Shown: positions 53,065 through 61,037, counted from the stretch's first letter. The stretch: DNA of 64,000 nucleotides from Alterinioella nitratireducens (GCF_013155465.1 NZ_JABJVX010000012.1:32485-96484), one strand, 5' to 3'. Numbers and translations: made by a program. The notes: generated by a model from the sequence alone, not told the origin.

Positions 53065-53777
53065 ACCAGCGCCTTCAGCGCCGCCGCAAGATCCAGCGCC
53101 CCGTCATAGAGCGCCCGGCCCGAGATCGCGCCCGCGATGACGCCGGTGTCGCGCAAAGCCTCCAGATCGGCCAGCGAGGAGACGCCGCCCGAGGCGATCA
53201 CCGGGATATGCACGGCGCGGGCGAGGTCGGCGGTGGCCTCGATATTCGGCCCCTGCATGGCCCCGTCGCGATTGATGTCGGTGTAGATGACCGCCGCGAC
53301 GCCTGCATCCTCGAAGCTGCGCGCAAGGTCGGTGACCATGATGTCGGTCTCTTCCGCCCATCCGCGCGTGGCGACGCGGCCCTCGCGCGCATCGAGCCCC
53401 ACGGCGACCTTGCCGGGGAAGGCGCGGGCGGCGTCCCGCACCAGGTCAGGGTTCTCCACCGCGACCGTGCCCAGGATCACGCGGGCGATGCCTTTCCCGA
53501 TCCACATCTCGATGGTCGCCATGTCGCGGATGCCGCCGCCAAGTTGCGCAGGCACGGAGGTTTCTGCCAGGATCGCCTCGACCGCCGCACCGTTGACGGG
53601 TTCCCCTGCGAAGGCCCCGTTGAGGTCCACGAGATGCAGCCACTGGCAGCCAGCCTCCTGGAATGCGCGCGCCTGGGTGGCGGGGCTGTCGGAGAATACG
53701 GTCGAGTTCTCCATGTCCCCGCGCAGCAGGCGCACGGCCTGGCCGTCCTTGAGGTCGATGGCGGGGTAGAGGATCAT
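53061..53777 (-). CDS. hisA: ProFAR isomerase HisA
   Basis: TIM barrel of 238 aa for the isomerisation of ProFAR to PRFAR. It begins [23 protein letters not shown] (Asp of the first active site), with [22 protein letters not shown] and [20 protein letters not shown] (second Asp). The start at 53777 matches the family; 46 in-frame upstream codons overlap spacer. hisA and hisF are separated by the opposite-strand DUF302 gene, and hisA from hisH by plus-strand genes for a DUF2147 protein and two peptides. Confidence 0.95.
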   Translation of the reverse strand: MILYPAIDLKDGQAVRLLRGDMENSTVFSDSPATQARAFQEAGCQWLHLVDLNGAFAGEPVNGAAVEAILAETSVPAQLGGGIRDMATIEMWIGKGIARVILGTVAVENPDLVRDAARAFPGKVAVGLDAREGRVATRGWAEETDIMVTDLARSFEDAGVAAVIYTDINRDGAMQGPNIEATADLARAVHIPVIASGGVSSLADLEALRDTGVIAGAISGRALYDGALDLAAALKALV

Positions 53778-53915
53778 CGGCGCGGCCTTTCGGGGTGGGG
53801 AAAACTGGCGCCCTTTTGCCGAAACATTCGCCGCTTGCCAAGGGAACCTCACGTCAGCCTTGCCAGAGCGCCTGCGCCCTTGCACATTCGAAGCAATGAA
53901 ATGGGAGGATTTCAC

Positions 53916-54302
53916 ATGAAGAAGGCACTTCTGGGCGCTGCCCTGTTGATCGGACTGGCGGGCATGGCCGCGGCGGATCCGCTTGAGGGGACGTGGCGCA
54001 CCGCGCCTAACGAGAACGGCAATAGCGGTCTCATCGTTGTGGCCCCATGCGGCGGACAGCTTTGCGGCACGCTGACCACGGCCTATGATGCCAGCGGCAA
54101 CGAGATGTCGTCGCCCGACGTGGGCCGCCAGATTATCTGGGAGACCGAGCCGCAGGGTGGGGGTGAATATCGTGGTAGAATTTACGATCCTGCTAACGGC
54201 ACTACATACAACTCGCGCCTGCAGCTCAATGGCGACACGCTCTCAGTGTCCGGCTGCGCCTTTTTTGTTTGCCGCAACGCCGGCACCTGGACCCGGCAAT
54301 AA
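53916..54302 (+). CDS. Exported DUF2147-like protein
   Basis: Protein of 128 aa with a Sec signal ([25 protein letters not shown]). The mature domain [85 protein letters not shown] matches DUF2147, a beta-rich lipocalin-like fold, here with two cysteine pairs (CGGQLC and CAFFVC). It is predicted periplasmic. GGGAGG precedes the ATG. Located on the plus strand between hisA and the peptide genes. Confidence 0.85.
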   Translation: MKKALLGAALLIGLAGMAAADPLEGTWRTAPNENGNSGLIVVAPCGGQLCGTLTTAYDASGNEMSSPDVGRQIIWETEPQGGGEYRGRIYDPANGTTYNSRLQLNGDTLSVSGCAFFVCRNAGTWTRQ

Positions 54303-54334
54303 GCCGCCCGCCACGCCGATAACAGCCTGATCGA

Positions 54335-54365
54335 GGGCCCGTGCCATGCGCATGGGCCCTTTTTC
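54335..54365 (+). terminator. Rho-independent terminator after the DUF2147 gene
   Basis: AGGGCCC...GGGCCCT stem with a short inner extension and five T following, 33 bp after the stop. It separates the DUF2147 gene from the promoter of the peptide pair. Confidence 0.8.
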
Positions 54366-54461
54366 GTGGCTTTGTGCCAGCGGCGCCCGCGTTACCTGAA
54401 AAATGAATCATTTCAGAACAAGGGCTTGCGAGAATTCTGATCGGGAGGAAATAAAAGTGTG

Positions 54462-54534
54462 TTGACGACACTAAGTATGCTGTGTAGAACCGTTGTTATC
54501 AGATAACAAACACAGATTATCCGATAACAAACAC
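54462..54534 (+). promoter_or_regulatory. Promoter with two phased palindromic operators for the peptide pair
   Basis: TTGACG (54462-54467) and TAGAAC (54485-54490), 17 bp apart, form a good sigma-70-type promoter. Directly after the -10 come two copies of TTATC(A/C)GATAACAAACAC, at 54496-54513 and 54517-54534, exactly 21 bp (two helical turns) apart. The first sits in a 17-bp perfect palindrome TTGTTATCAGATAACAA. Location at the start site suggests repression. Confidence 0.7.
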
Positions 54535-54552
54535 TGCAAAAGGACCAAACCC

Positions 54553-54735
54553 ATGTTCAAGACCGTTCTCACCGCCGCCGCCTTCGCCCTGATCGCCGCT
54601 GCCGCCCATGCCTCCACCGGGGGTGCCCTGCCGGACCTCGCCATCATGACCGCGACCGAAACTGCCTACTACTGCGAGTGGGTCACCGTCTGGGACGGCT
54701 GGGGCAACTGGGTCACCGTTTACGAGTGCTTCTGA
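54553..54735 (+). CDS. Small exported Trp-rich peptide, copy 1 (60 aa)
   Basis: The signal peptide MFKTVLTAAAFALIAAAAHA is identical to copy 2 at all but one residue. The mature part is about 40 aa and ends CEWVTVWDGWGNWVTVYEC plus F. WVTV occurs twice around a DGWGN turn, between two cysteines 17 residues apart, so a disulfide-closed beta-hairpin with stacked Trp is likely. I do not recognise a family. AAAGGACC precedes the ATG. It lacks the nine-residue DDARIALPD-like insertion of copy 2. Confidence 0.75.
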   Translation: MFKTVLTAAAFALIAAAAHASTGGALPDLAIMTATETAYYCEWVTVWDGWGNWVTVYECF

Positions 54736-54800
54736 ACCGCGCCCCGACCCCTGACAATTCCAACCCAACCATTTTCATCACTGCAATAAGGACCAAACCC

Positions 54801-55010
54801 ATGTTCAAGACCGTTCTCACCGCCGCCGCCTTCGCCCTGACCGCCGCTGCCGCCCATGCCTTCACCGGGGGTGCCCTGGATGACGCCCGGATCGCCCTGC
54901 CGGACCTGGCCGTCGCCGCCCAGACCACGATCGAGACCGCCTATTACTGCGAATGGGTCACCGTCTACGATTACTGGGGCAACTGGGTCACCGTCTACGA
55001 GTGCTGGTAA
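54801..55010 (+). CDS. Small exported Trp-rich peptide, copy 2 (69 aa)
   Basis: Tandem duplicate of the preceding gene: the leader AAGGACCAAACCC and the signal sequence are nearly identical at DNA level, and the C-terminus reads CEWVTVYDYWGNWVTVYEC followed by W. The mature middle carries extra residues (DDARIALPDLAVAAQTT). The conserved hairpin and cysteines against a variable middle imply selection on the hairpin. It lies 65 bp after copy 1, probably in the same transcript, and is followed by a strong terminator. Function unknown. Confidence 0.75.
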   Translation: MFKTVLTAAAFALTAAAAHAFTGGALDDARIALPDLAVAAQTTIETAYYCEWVTVYDYWGNWVTVYECW

Positions 55011-55034
55011 TCCCCACCGCCTCACCCCTTCTCC

Positions 55035-55061
55035 AAAGGCCCGCCACCACGGCGGGCCTTT
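55035..55061 (+). terminator. Rho-independent terminator after the peptide pair
   Basis: AAAGGCCCGCC and GGCGGGCCTTT form an 11-bp perfect stem with a 5-nt loop, 24 bp after the second peptide gene. The T run is short (TTT). Confidence 0.75.
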
Positions 55062-55070
55062 CCTGTTCTT

Positions 55071-55129
55071 CTTCTTTGTTCCGAAAATATCCTCGGGGGA
55101 GCGCGAGGGGGCAGACAGCCCCCTCGCAC
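55071..55129 (+). repeat. Intergenic repeat module, copy 3
   Basis: CTTCTTTGTTCCGAAAATAT then CCTCGGGGG (55071-55099), followed by the perfect hairpin GCGAGGGGGC-AGACA-GCCCCCTCGC. It is the third copy of the module found after tauC and tauR; the GGTTAACGCG part is missing here. Confidence 0.75.
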
Positions 55130-55160
55130 CCGGTCGGATGGCCGCAGGCCATTCGAAACG

Positions 55161-55799
55161 TCAGGGACGCCAGCCGAGGAAATTGCCGATCATGCGCAGG
55201 CCCGCGCCCTGGCTCTTTTCCGGGTGGAACTGCATGCCCACCACATTGCCCTGCGCCACGATGGCGGTGACCGGCCCGCCATAGGCGACATGCGCCAGCA
55301 AATGCGCCGGGTCTGCGACCTGCATCGCGTAGGAATGCACGAAATAGGCGTGATCGCCGGTTGTGACGCCCTCCAGAACCGGGTGCGCGCCGTCCAGAAC
55401 CAGGTCGTTCCAGCCCATATGCGGCACCTTCAGCGCGGGGTCATCCGGCATGATGCGCGTGACCTCGCCGGGGATCCAGTCGAAGCCCGCCACATCCTCG
55501 TATTCGCGGCCCCATGTGGTCAGCATCTGCATGCCGACGCAGATGCCCAGGAAGGGTACGCCGCGCGTCTCCACCCCTTCACGGATCGCTTCCTCCAGCC
55601 CGTCCATCGCGGCAAGGCCCCGGCGGCAGGCGGGAAACGCGCCGTCACCGGGCAGCACGATGCGCGAGGCGCGCGCCACCGTGTCGGGGTCAGAGGTCAC
55701 CTGAACGGGACCATGCCCGCCCTCGGCCGCCATGCGCTGGAACGCCTTTTCAGCGGAATGCAGATTGCCGCTGTCGTAATCGACGAGAACCGTGGTCAT
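55161..55799 (-). CDS. hisH: Imidazole glycerol phosphate synthase, glutaminase subunit
   Basis: Class I glutamine amidotransferase of 212 aa: VLVDYDSGNLHSAEKAFQRM at the N-terminus, nucleophile Cys in VPFLGICVGMQML, and the His-Glu pair near VVGMQFHPEKSQ. It supplies ammonia to HisF. Gene order hisB-hisH on the minus strand, 3 bp apart. Downstream the strand switches to the peptide genes before hisA. Confidence 0.95.
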   Translation of the reverse strand: MTTVLVDYDSGNLHSAEKAFQRMAAEGGHGPVQVTSDPDTVARASRIVLPGDGAFPACRRGLAAMDGLEEAIREGVETRGVPFLGICVGMQMLTTWGREYEDVAGFDWIPGEVTRIMPDDPALKVPHMGWNDLVLDGAHPVLEGVTTGDHAYFVHSYAMQVADPAHLLAHVAYGGPVTAIVAQGNVVGMQFHPEKSQGAGLRMIGNFLGWRP

Positions 55800-55802
55800 G
55801 GG

Positions 55803-56390
55803 CTAGAGGCTGCCCTTGGTCGACGGGATCGCGTCGGATTTGCGCGGGTCGGGCTCCACCGCCATGCGCAGCGCGCGGGCCACGGATTTGAAGGCGGCTT
55901 CGGCGATATGGTGGCTGTTGATGCCGTGCAAGCGATCGACATGCAGGGTGATGCCGCCATGGGTCGAGAGCGCCTGGAAGAACTCGCGCACCAATTCGGT
56001 GTCGAATGTGCCGATCTTCGCGGTCGGCATATCGACATTCCAGACCAGGTAGGGCCGCCCCGAAAGGTCCAGCGCGGTGCGGATCTGCGCATCGTCCATC
56101 GCAAGGTGGCATTCGCCATAGCGCCGGATGCCGCGCTTGTCGCCGAGCGCCTCTGCCAGCGCCTGGCCAAGCGCGATGCCGACATCCTCGACGCTGTGGT
56201 GGTCGTCGATATGGGTGTCGCCCGTGCAGCGCACCGTCATGTCGATGAGGGAATGGCGCGAGAGCTGGTCCAGCATGTGGTCGAAGAACCCCACCCCGGT
56301 CTGGTTGTCATAGGCCCCGGTCCCGTCCAGCGCGATTTCAACGCTGATCTCGGTCTCGGCGGTCTTGCGGCTGATGGTGGCACTGCGCAT
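55803..56390 (-). CDS. hisB: Imidazoleglycerol-phosphate dehydratase
   Basis: Stand-alone HisB dehydratase of 195 aa: [47 protein letters not shown] carries the Mn-binding His/Glu cluster, and [28 protein letters not shown] the second. First gene of the minus-strand his group; hisH follows after 3 bp. Confidence 0.96.
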   Translation of the reverse strand: MRSATISRKTAETEISVEIALDGTGAYDNQTGVGFFDHMLDQLSRHSLIDMTVRCTGDTHIDDHHSVEDVGIALGQALAEALGDKRGIRRYGECHLAMDDAQIRTALDLSGRPYLVWNVDMPTAKIGTFDTELVREFFQALSTHGGITLHVDRLHGINSHHIAEAAFKSVARALRMAVEPDPRKSDAIPSTKGSL

Positions 56391-56602
56391 GGCGGCTCCG
56401 CTGGTTGTTTGCCCGCCTTATAGGGCGCGGGCGGGCGGGGGAAAAGCCATCAATGCCCCTCTCGCGTCGATGCGATTTGGTGAAACCCCGAACCCGGCCT
56501 ATCCTTGAGGACCATTAGGTGATTCCATCGCCAGAACCGGTGCCGCCACGGTCGATTGGACCCCTTGCGCGCGCGGCGCGGTGCCTCAACAGGAGATTTA
56601 CA

Positions 56603-57436
56603 ATGACCAGACCCTCTTTACCCCTTGCCCTGGCCTTCGCCGCTGCGCTGACGCTGTCAGCCCCGCCCGCCGTGGCGCAATCCGTCATAACCTCGACCTA
56701 TGGCGATCTGGCCGTGACCATCACCGGCAGCGGCTCGATCAGTTCGCGCCAGACCGCGCGGGGGATCGAGGCGGTGCTGAACGAGCATACCGTCATCATC
56801 ACGTCGAACAGCGTCATCATCGACGGCGAGACCTATGCCGTGACCGCGGAATCGACCGTTGTGGTGGACGGCACCGCCGGGTTTTCCGTCACCGTTGACG
56901 GGCGGGAGATCGGCGGCTTCAGCGAGCTTGACCAGTTGATGGCCGATGCCGAGGCGGGCGATGCGGTGGCGCAGAACAACCTCGGGAATCGCTACTATTT
57001 CGGCAACGGGGTCGAGCAGGATTACGCCCGCGCGAATGAGCTTTACCGCCAGGCCGCCGCGCAAGGCTTGGCCGAGGCGCAGTCAAACCTCGCATGGGCC
57101 TATTGGAACGGCGAGGGGGTGGAGGTCGATGACGCCGAGGCGATGCGGCTGGCACAACTGGCCGCCGACCAGGGCAATGCCATCGGAATGCGCCTGGTCG
57201 GGCTTGGCTATTTCCACGGTCGCGGCCATGAACAGGACAAGGCCCGCGCCGCCCAGATCTGGGCCGAGGCGGCCAACCTGGGCGATGCGACCTCGGCCTA
57301 TAACATGGGGATCATCGTGCGTGATGGCGATGGCGTGCTGCAAGATACCGACCTGGCGATCCTGTGGTTCGAACGCGCCGAGGAGCTTGGCCACTCCCAG
57401 GCCGCCGAACGGCTTGCGGAACTGCGCGCCGAGTGA
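56603..57436 (+). CDS. Exported SEL1-repeat protein (277 aa)
   Basis: Sec signal MTRPSLPLALAFAAALTLSAPPAVAQ. The next ~85 residues are beta-strand-rich (LAVTITGSGSISSRQTARGIEAVLNEHTVIITSNSVIIDGETYAV). The C-terminal half holds four SEL1/TPR-like repeats (AVAQNNLGNRYYFGNGVEQDYARANELYRQAAAQG and following). Such proteins are periplasmic scaffolds for protein-protein contact. An AGGAG ribosome site lies before the ATG at 56603; the longer frame upstream is not signal-like. Stand-alone between hisB and tRNA-Gly. Confidence 0.82.
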   Translation: MTRPSLPLALAFAAALTLSAPPAVAQSVITSTYGDLAVTITGSGSISSRQTARGIEAVLNEHTVIITSNSVIIDGETYAVTAESTVVVDGTAGFSVTVDGREIGGFSELDQLMADAEAGDAVAQNNLGNRYYFGNGVEQDYARANELYRQAAAQGLAEAQSNLAWAYWNGEGVEVDDAEAMRLAQLAADQGNAIGMRLVGLGYFHGRGHEQDKARAAQIWAEAANLGDATSAYNMGIIVRDGDGVLQDTDLAILWFERAEELGHSQAAERLAELRAE

Positions 57437-57453
57437 GGCCCCGCAAACGACAA

Positions 57454-57481
57454 AGGCCGCCCGGTTCGGGGCGGCCTCTTG
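57454..57481 (+). terminator. Terminator-like hairpin after the SEL1 gene
   Basis: AGGCCGCCC and GGGGCGGCCT form a stem with a 5-nt loop, 18 bp after the stop. The downstream T run (CTCTT) is weak. Confidence 0.6.
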
Positions 57482-57508
57482 GCGGTCAACCGTGGGTGCC
57501 GGTCGAAT

Positions 57509-57583
57509 TGGAGCGGGCGATGAGATTCGAACTCACGACCCTAACCTTGGCAAGGTTATGCTCTACCCCTGAGCTACGCCCGC
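57509..57583 (-). tRNA. tRNA-Gly (anticodon GCC)
   Basis: Acceptor GCGGGCG/CGCCCGC with discriminator T and encoded CCA. D arm AGCTCAGGGGTAGAGC, anticodon stem-loop AACCTTGCCAAGGTT giving GCC, T arm GTGAG-TTCGAAT-CTCAT. Confidence 0.95.
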
Positions 57584-57688
57584 GTCCTTGAGGCCGGTAT
57601 TTAGTCAGGGGCGCGCGGGGCTGCAAGGGGAAATATGCGGCTCCTCGGGGTTTTTTCGAGGCAGGACACAGCGCAAGGGAGCAGGGAC

Positions 57689-58615
57689 ATGCAGATCACA
57701 GTGATGGGGGCCGGGGCCATGGGCGGCTATTTCGGGGCGCGGCTTGCGGCGGCGGGGCATGAGGTGACGCTTGTGGCGCGCGGCGCGCATCTGGCGGCGC
57801 TGCAGGAGCACGGGTTGCGCCTGCACAGCCCCAAGGGCGACCTGCATCTGCCGGGGGTGCGCGCGGTTGCGGATGTGGGTGCCGCGGGGCAGGCCGATGT
57901 GATCCTCTTCACCGTCAAGAACGGTGATCTGGAGGCGGCGGCGGCCTCGCTCAAACCGACGCTGCGCGAGGAGACGATGGTGGTGACCTGCCAGAACGGC
58001 GTCAGCGCGCCGGACCGCTTGGCGGGGATCATCGGCAAGCCCCATGTCGTGCCCGGCGTCGCGCGCCTGCCGGGCGATATCGAAGCCCCCGGCGTGATCC
58101 GCCATTCCGCGCCCTTCGACATGCTGAGCTTCGGCGAGGCGGATGGCGGGCAATCGCCGCGTTGCGATGCGTTCGCGGCGGCCTTGGAAGAGGCCGGCTG
58201 CATGGTGCAGCAGCCCTGGAACATCCGCCACGACCTCTGGGCGAAATTCGTGATGCAGGCCAGTTTCGCCTCGGTCACCGCGCTGACGCGGCTGGATATC
58301 GGGCCGCTCAGGGAAAGCGCGGAAAGTGCCGCGTTGATCCGCGAGTCGATGGCCGAGACCGAGGCCGTGGGCCGCGCGGTGCTGCCCGACCTGCCGCAGG
58401 GTCTGGCCGATACCGCTTGGGGGTTGCTGTCGGAAAAACTGCCCCCGACCACCCATGCCTCGATGCTGGATGACCTCAACCGGGGTAAACCCATCGAGAC
58501 CGCGTATCTCTCGGGCGATGTGGTGCGGCTTGGGGCCAAACACGGCGTTGCCACCCCGATCCACGCCACATTTGCCCGTCTGCTGGCCCCTTACGCGGCC
58601 GGCCCGCCCGCCTGA
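57689..58615 (+). CDS. 2-dehydropantoate 2-reductase family protein
   Basis: Rossmann enzyme of 308 aa. MQITVMGAGAMGGYFGARLAAAGHEVTLVARGAHL is the NADPH-binding start, VILFTVKNGDLEAA and VVTCQNGVSAPDRLA follow, and the C-terminal helical domain has DLWAKFVMQASFASVTALTRL (catalytic Lys in WAKF) and TTHASMLDDLNRGKPIETAYLSGDVVRLG. It matches ketopantoate reductase (PanE/ApbA); without panB/panC nearby a different 2-oxo acid substrate is possible. It overlaps the convergent terC gene by 25 bp. Confidence 0.88.
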   Translation: MQITVMGAGAMGGYFGARLAAAGHEVTLVARGAHLAALQEHGLRLHSPKGDLHLPGVRAVADVGAAGQADVILFTVKNGDLEAAAASLKPTLREETMVVTCQNGVSAPDRLAGIIGKPHVVPGVARLPGDIEAPGVIRHSAPFDMLSFGEADGGQSPRCDAFAAALEEAGCMVQQPWNIRHDLWAKFVMQASFASVTALTRLDIGPLRESAESAALIRESMAETEAVGRAVLPDLPQGLADTAWGLLSEKLPPTTHASMLDDLNRGKPIETAYLSGDVVRLGAKHGVATPIHATFARLLAPYAAGPPA

Positions 58616-59325
58616 GCGCGCCGTTTCGCCCGCCACAGGTTCAGCGCCTCGACCGCCCCCGCAAAGACCATCGCGGCATAGATGAAACCGCGCTCGATAT
58701 GGACCTGGAAGCCGTCGGCGACCAGCGCCATGCCGACCATGACAAGGAAGGCCAGCGCCAGCATCTTGGTCGATGGGTGCGCCTCGACGAAGGCGGCAAT
58801 GGGCTTGGCGGCGACCATCATCACCAGGATGGCGATGGAGACAGCGGCGATCATCACCTCGATATGGTCGGCAATGCCGACGGCGGTGATCACGCTGTCG
58901 AGGGAAAACACCAGGTCCAGCAGCATGATCTGGCTGACCACGATAAAGAACCCGGCCCTGGCGGCGGAGGCGACGGCGCCCTCATGCGGGCCCTCCACCT
59001 CTTCGAAGATCTCGGTGGCGGCCTTGTAGAGCAGGAAGAGGCCACCCGCGATCAGGATGATGTCGCGCCAGCTGACCTCCTGGCCCAGGACGGTCATGAT
59101 CGGCGCGCTCAACCCCATGATCCAGGCGATGGAGAGCAGCAGCAGGATACGCATGACCAGCGCCCCGGTCAGCCCGAGCATCCGGGCGCGGGCACGTTGA
59201 TCCTCGGGCAGGCGGGCGGCGGCGATGGAGATGAAGATGACGTTATCGACGCCCAGGACGATCTCCAGCACCACGAGGGTCAGGAAAGACGCCCAAACGG
59301 CGGGATCGGCGAGAAGCTCAAGCAT
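58591..59325 (-). CDS. TerC-family integral membrane protein
   Basis: Protein of 244 aa with seven or eight membrane segments. WASFLTLVVLEIVLGVDNVIFISIAAARLP and VVSQIMLLDLVFSLDSVITAVGIADHIEV carry the two conserved Asp of TerC (VDN and LDSV). TerC-like proteins export Mn2+ or act during metal ion stress. No manganese-riboswitch-like leader is visible in the 22-bp gap upstream. The gene order continues with a MAPEG protein on the same strand. Confidence 0.9.
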   Translation of the reverse strand: MLELLADPAVWASFLTLVVLEIVLGVDNVIFISIAAARLPEDQRARARMLGLTGALVMRILLLLSIAWIMGLSAPIMTVLGQEVSWRDIILIAGGLFLLYKAATEIFEEVEGPHEGAVASAARAGFFIVVSQIMLLDLVFSLDSVITAVGIADHIEVMIAAVSIAILVMMVAAKPIAAFVEAHPSTKMLALAFLVMVGMALVADGFQVHIERGFIYAAMVFAGAVEALNLWRAKRRAQAGGPAA

Positions 59326-59347
59326 GAAGGCGCTCCGGGCAGGTGGA

Positions 59348-59728
59348 TCAGAGGATCGCGTAGCCGATATTGGCCACGGCGGTGGAGATAATCATCAGAA
59401 GGGTCAGATACATCCCCAGCTTGCGCAGCGGCACGATCTGCGGGGTGGAGCCGAAGCCATAGGCATGGGACAGGCGGCCCGCCAGCAAGATCTGCCCGAA
59501 GACATGCACCAGCCAAAGCGGCATCCCCTGCATCTCGACCAGCATCAGCAGGATAAGGCCGATGGGCGCGTATTCGGCGCAATTGGCATGGGTGCGCATC
59601 CGCTTGCGCACCAGCTTGTCACCGCCATCCCCGACCGAGACGCGCTGGCTGCGCCGGGCCAGCACCACGTTGTAGCTGAGGAAGAGGTAGAGAAGGGCGA
59701 TGAGCCCGGCATAAAGCGCGGTCACCAT
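59348..59728 (-). CDS. MAPEG-family membrane protein (126 aa)
   Basis: Four-helix membrane protein: ALYAGLIALLYLFLSYNVVLARRSQRVSVGDGG, RTHANCAEYAPIGLILLMLVEMQGMPLWLVHVFGQILLAGRLSHAYGF and YLTLLMIISTAVANIGYAIL. The EYAP and RLxHAYG motifs match MAPEG (glutathione-dependent eicosanoid/microsomal GST-like). In bacteria these may detoxify hydrophobic electrophiles. It lies 22 bp upstream of terC, same operon. Confidence 0.9.
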   Translation of the reverse strand: MVTALYAGLIALLYLFLSYNVVLARRSQRVSVGDGGDKLVRKRMRTHANCAEYAPIGLILLMLVEMQGMPLWLVHVFGQILLAGRLSHAYGFGSTPQIVPLRKLGMYLTLLMIISTAVANIGYAIL

Positions 59729-59743
59729 GGGACGTCCTTTCGG

Positions 59744-59999
59744 TCAGTGGCTCTGCGCGGTTTGCGCGGGCAGGGTGAAATCCTCGGAATGCACGATCAC
59801 GTCGCGGGGGGTGACGAGGACGATACCATAGGCGCCGGGTTCATCCACCGAGAGCGCGTGATCGGGATCGCCCAGGCACATCGGCATCTGGTGGCAGGGG
59901 CTCTTGAATATCGCGACCGGCACGCGGCCCATGCTGGCGCTGATCGTGCGGTGGAGGTGACCGGCAAAGACATGGCGCAGGCGGGGGTGGGGTCCATAA
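59744..59999 (-). pseudogene. C-terminal fragment of a metallophosphoesterase
   Basis: The frame ends PHPRLRHVFAGHLHRTISASMGRVPVAIFKSPCHQMPMCLGDPDHALSVDEPGAYGIVLVTPRDVIVHSEDF, the last ~75 residues of a cyclic-nucleotide-phosphodiesterase-like (Icc/CpdA) calcineurin-fold enzyme with the AGHLHR metal motif. The upstream part, with the DxH and GNHD motifs, is absent: from ~60000 the sequence becomes AT-rich and codes for nothing similar. The gene was probably cut by the insertion of the neighbouring outer-membrane-protein segment. Confidence 0.7.
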
Positions 60000-60068
60000 A
60001 ACCAACCGTCGTCATGGTGATACGGATGCAAAATAGTTACATTGCTTATCACATTTCTGAATGAAATT

Positions 60069-60098
60069 CGCCGCAAGTACAGTTCCGTACTTGCGGCG
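60069..60098 (-). terminator. Perfect hairpin after the outer-membrane protein gene
   Basis: CGCCGCAAGTAC and GTACTTGCGGCG form a 12-bp perfect stem with loop AGTTCC, 30 bp after the stop of the minus-strand omp gene. The following bases on the minus strand are AATTTC, so termination strength is moderate. Confidence 0.65.
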
Positions 60099-60127
60099 AC
60101 AATTATCCTAGATTCTATCAGATTAGG

Positions 60128-60856
60128 TCAAAATCTGTACACGAGCGCCGCCCGCACTGCCGTCGCAGAAAAATCCGTGCCGCCGCAGTTGCCAACACCG
60201 CAGAACGCATCATCGATGACCGAGTCGTCACTCTCAATGAAGTGCAGCACCTCCAGTCCTGCGGAGAGGTTGTCGGACAGCATATATTCCCCGCCGAGGC
60301 CCACGACGAAATTTGTTACAGTATCATCCGAAGAAGACACGCCTGTTTCGCCGATCGACACGCGCGATATGGCGACGCCCGCTGACCCGTAAACCAGAAA
60401 GTCGTTCATTGCATAGCCAAGACGTCCGCGAAGCATGGCAACACTTTGCACATCATATTCGCAGCCCGCGCCGCAGCCGTAGTTGATGTTCGACGGCGCC
60501 ATTCCAGACAGGTCGCCAAACATCAGATCGCCCACAACGCCGTAAACAAGCGATCCAGACTGCCAGTCGTAACCTGCTGTAACCCCGATCATCCCACCCT
60601 CTGCTTCAGGCTCCGGAGTATCAACTTGCAAATTGTTACACTCTGTACCTAGGAAACTATTGTCGCAGAACGCTGTTGAACCGCTGAAATAAGACAGAGT
60701 GCCTCCGACATAGGCGCCTGACCAGTCGTGGTCAGCTTGCGTCTCCACAACCACCGGTTCCGGAGTCGGTTGCGGGGCAGTGTACCCATCGGCGGATGCG
60801 ACAGTCACAAAGGCGAGAATTGCCGCGTTGGCAGCCAAGAATAGCTTGAGTTTCAT
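60128..60856 (-). CDS. Outer-membrane beta-barrel protein (Omp25/OmpA-like porin fold, 242 aa)
   Basis: Sec signal MKLKLFLAANAAILAFVTVASADG, then a Pro-rich linker (APQPTPEPVVVE) and an eight-strand-type barrel: DWSGAYVGGTLSYFSGS at the start, GGMIGVTAGYDWQSGSLVYGVVGDLMFGD, MLRGRLGYAMNDFLVYGSAGVAIS, FVVGLGGEYMLSDNLSAGLEVLHF, and a C-terminal AVRAALVYRF with terminal Phe for BAM recognition. Two cysteine-containing loops (CDNSFLGTECN, CGAGCEY) are present. The gene and its flanks are AT-richer than the neighbours. The start was moved to MKLKLF at 60856. Confidence 0.85.
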   Translation of the reverse strand: MKLKLFLAANAAILAFVTVASADGYTAPQPTPEPVVVETQADHDWSGAYVGGTLSYFSGSTAFCDNSFLGTECNNLQVDTPEPEAEGGMIGVTAGYDWQSGSLVYGVVGDLMFGDLSGMAPSNINYGCGAGCEYDVQSVAMLRGRLGYAMNDFLVYGSAGVAISRVSIGETGVSSSDDTVTNFVVGLGGEYMLSDNLSAGLEVLHFIESDDSVIDDAFCGVGNCGGTDFSATAVRAALVYRF

Positions 60857-61037
60857 TTTTACCTCCAAAAACCACATTGTAAGAGACTGTTGCTGATCTT
60901 AACTTTTCAGCAATTGTTCTTAACAGATTCGCCCCAATTCGTTCTCAAATGTGATGCTGCTGCAACAAATGCTCGCAAGAAAACGCCAACGTAAACTGGC
61001 AATCCGCCCCACGACTCCAAGGTTATACGAGAACATC
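60857..61037. other. AT-rich spacer upstream of omp and after pyruvate carboxylase
   Basis: This 181-bp spacer holds the omp leader and promoter on the minus strand and the 3' end of the carboxylase transcript. AT-rich tracts TTAACTTTTCAGCAATTG and AACAGATT are visible; no gene or clear repeat was found. Confidence 0.4.

Noticed and set aside
59326..59347. Manganese (yybP-ykoY) riboswitch before terC
   Set aside because: The gap upstream is only 22 bp and the MAPEG gene precedes it in the same operon; no such structure fits.
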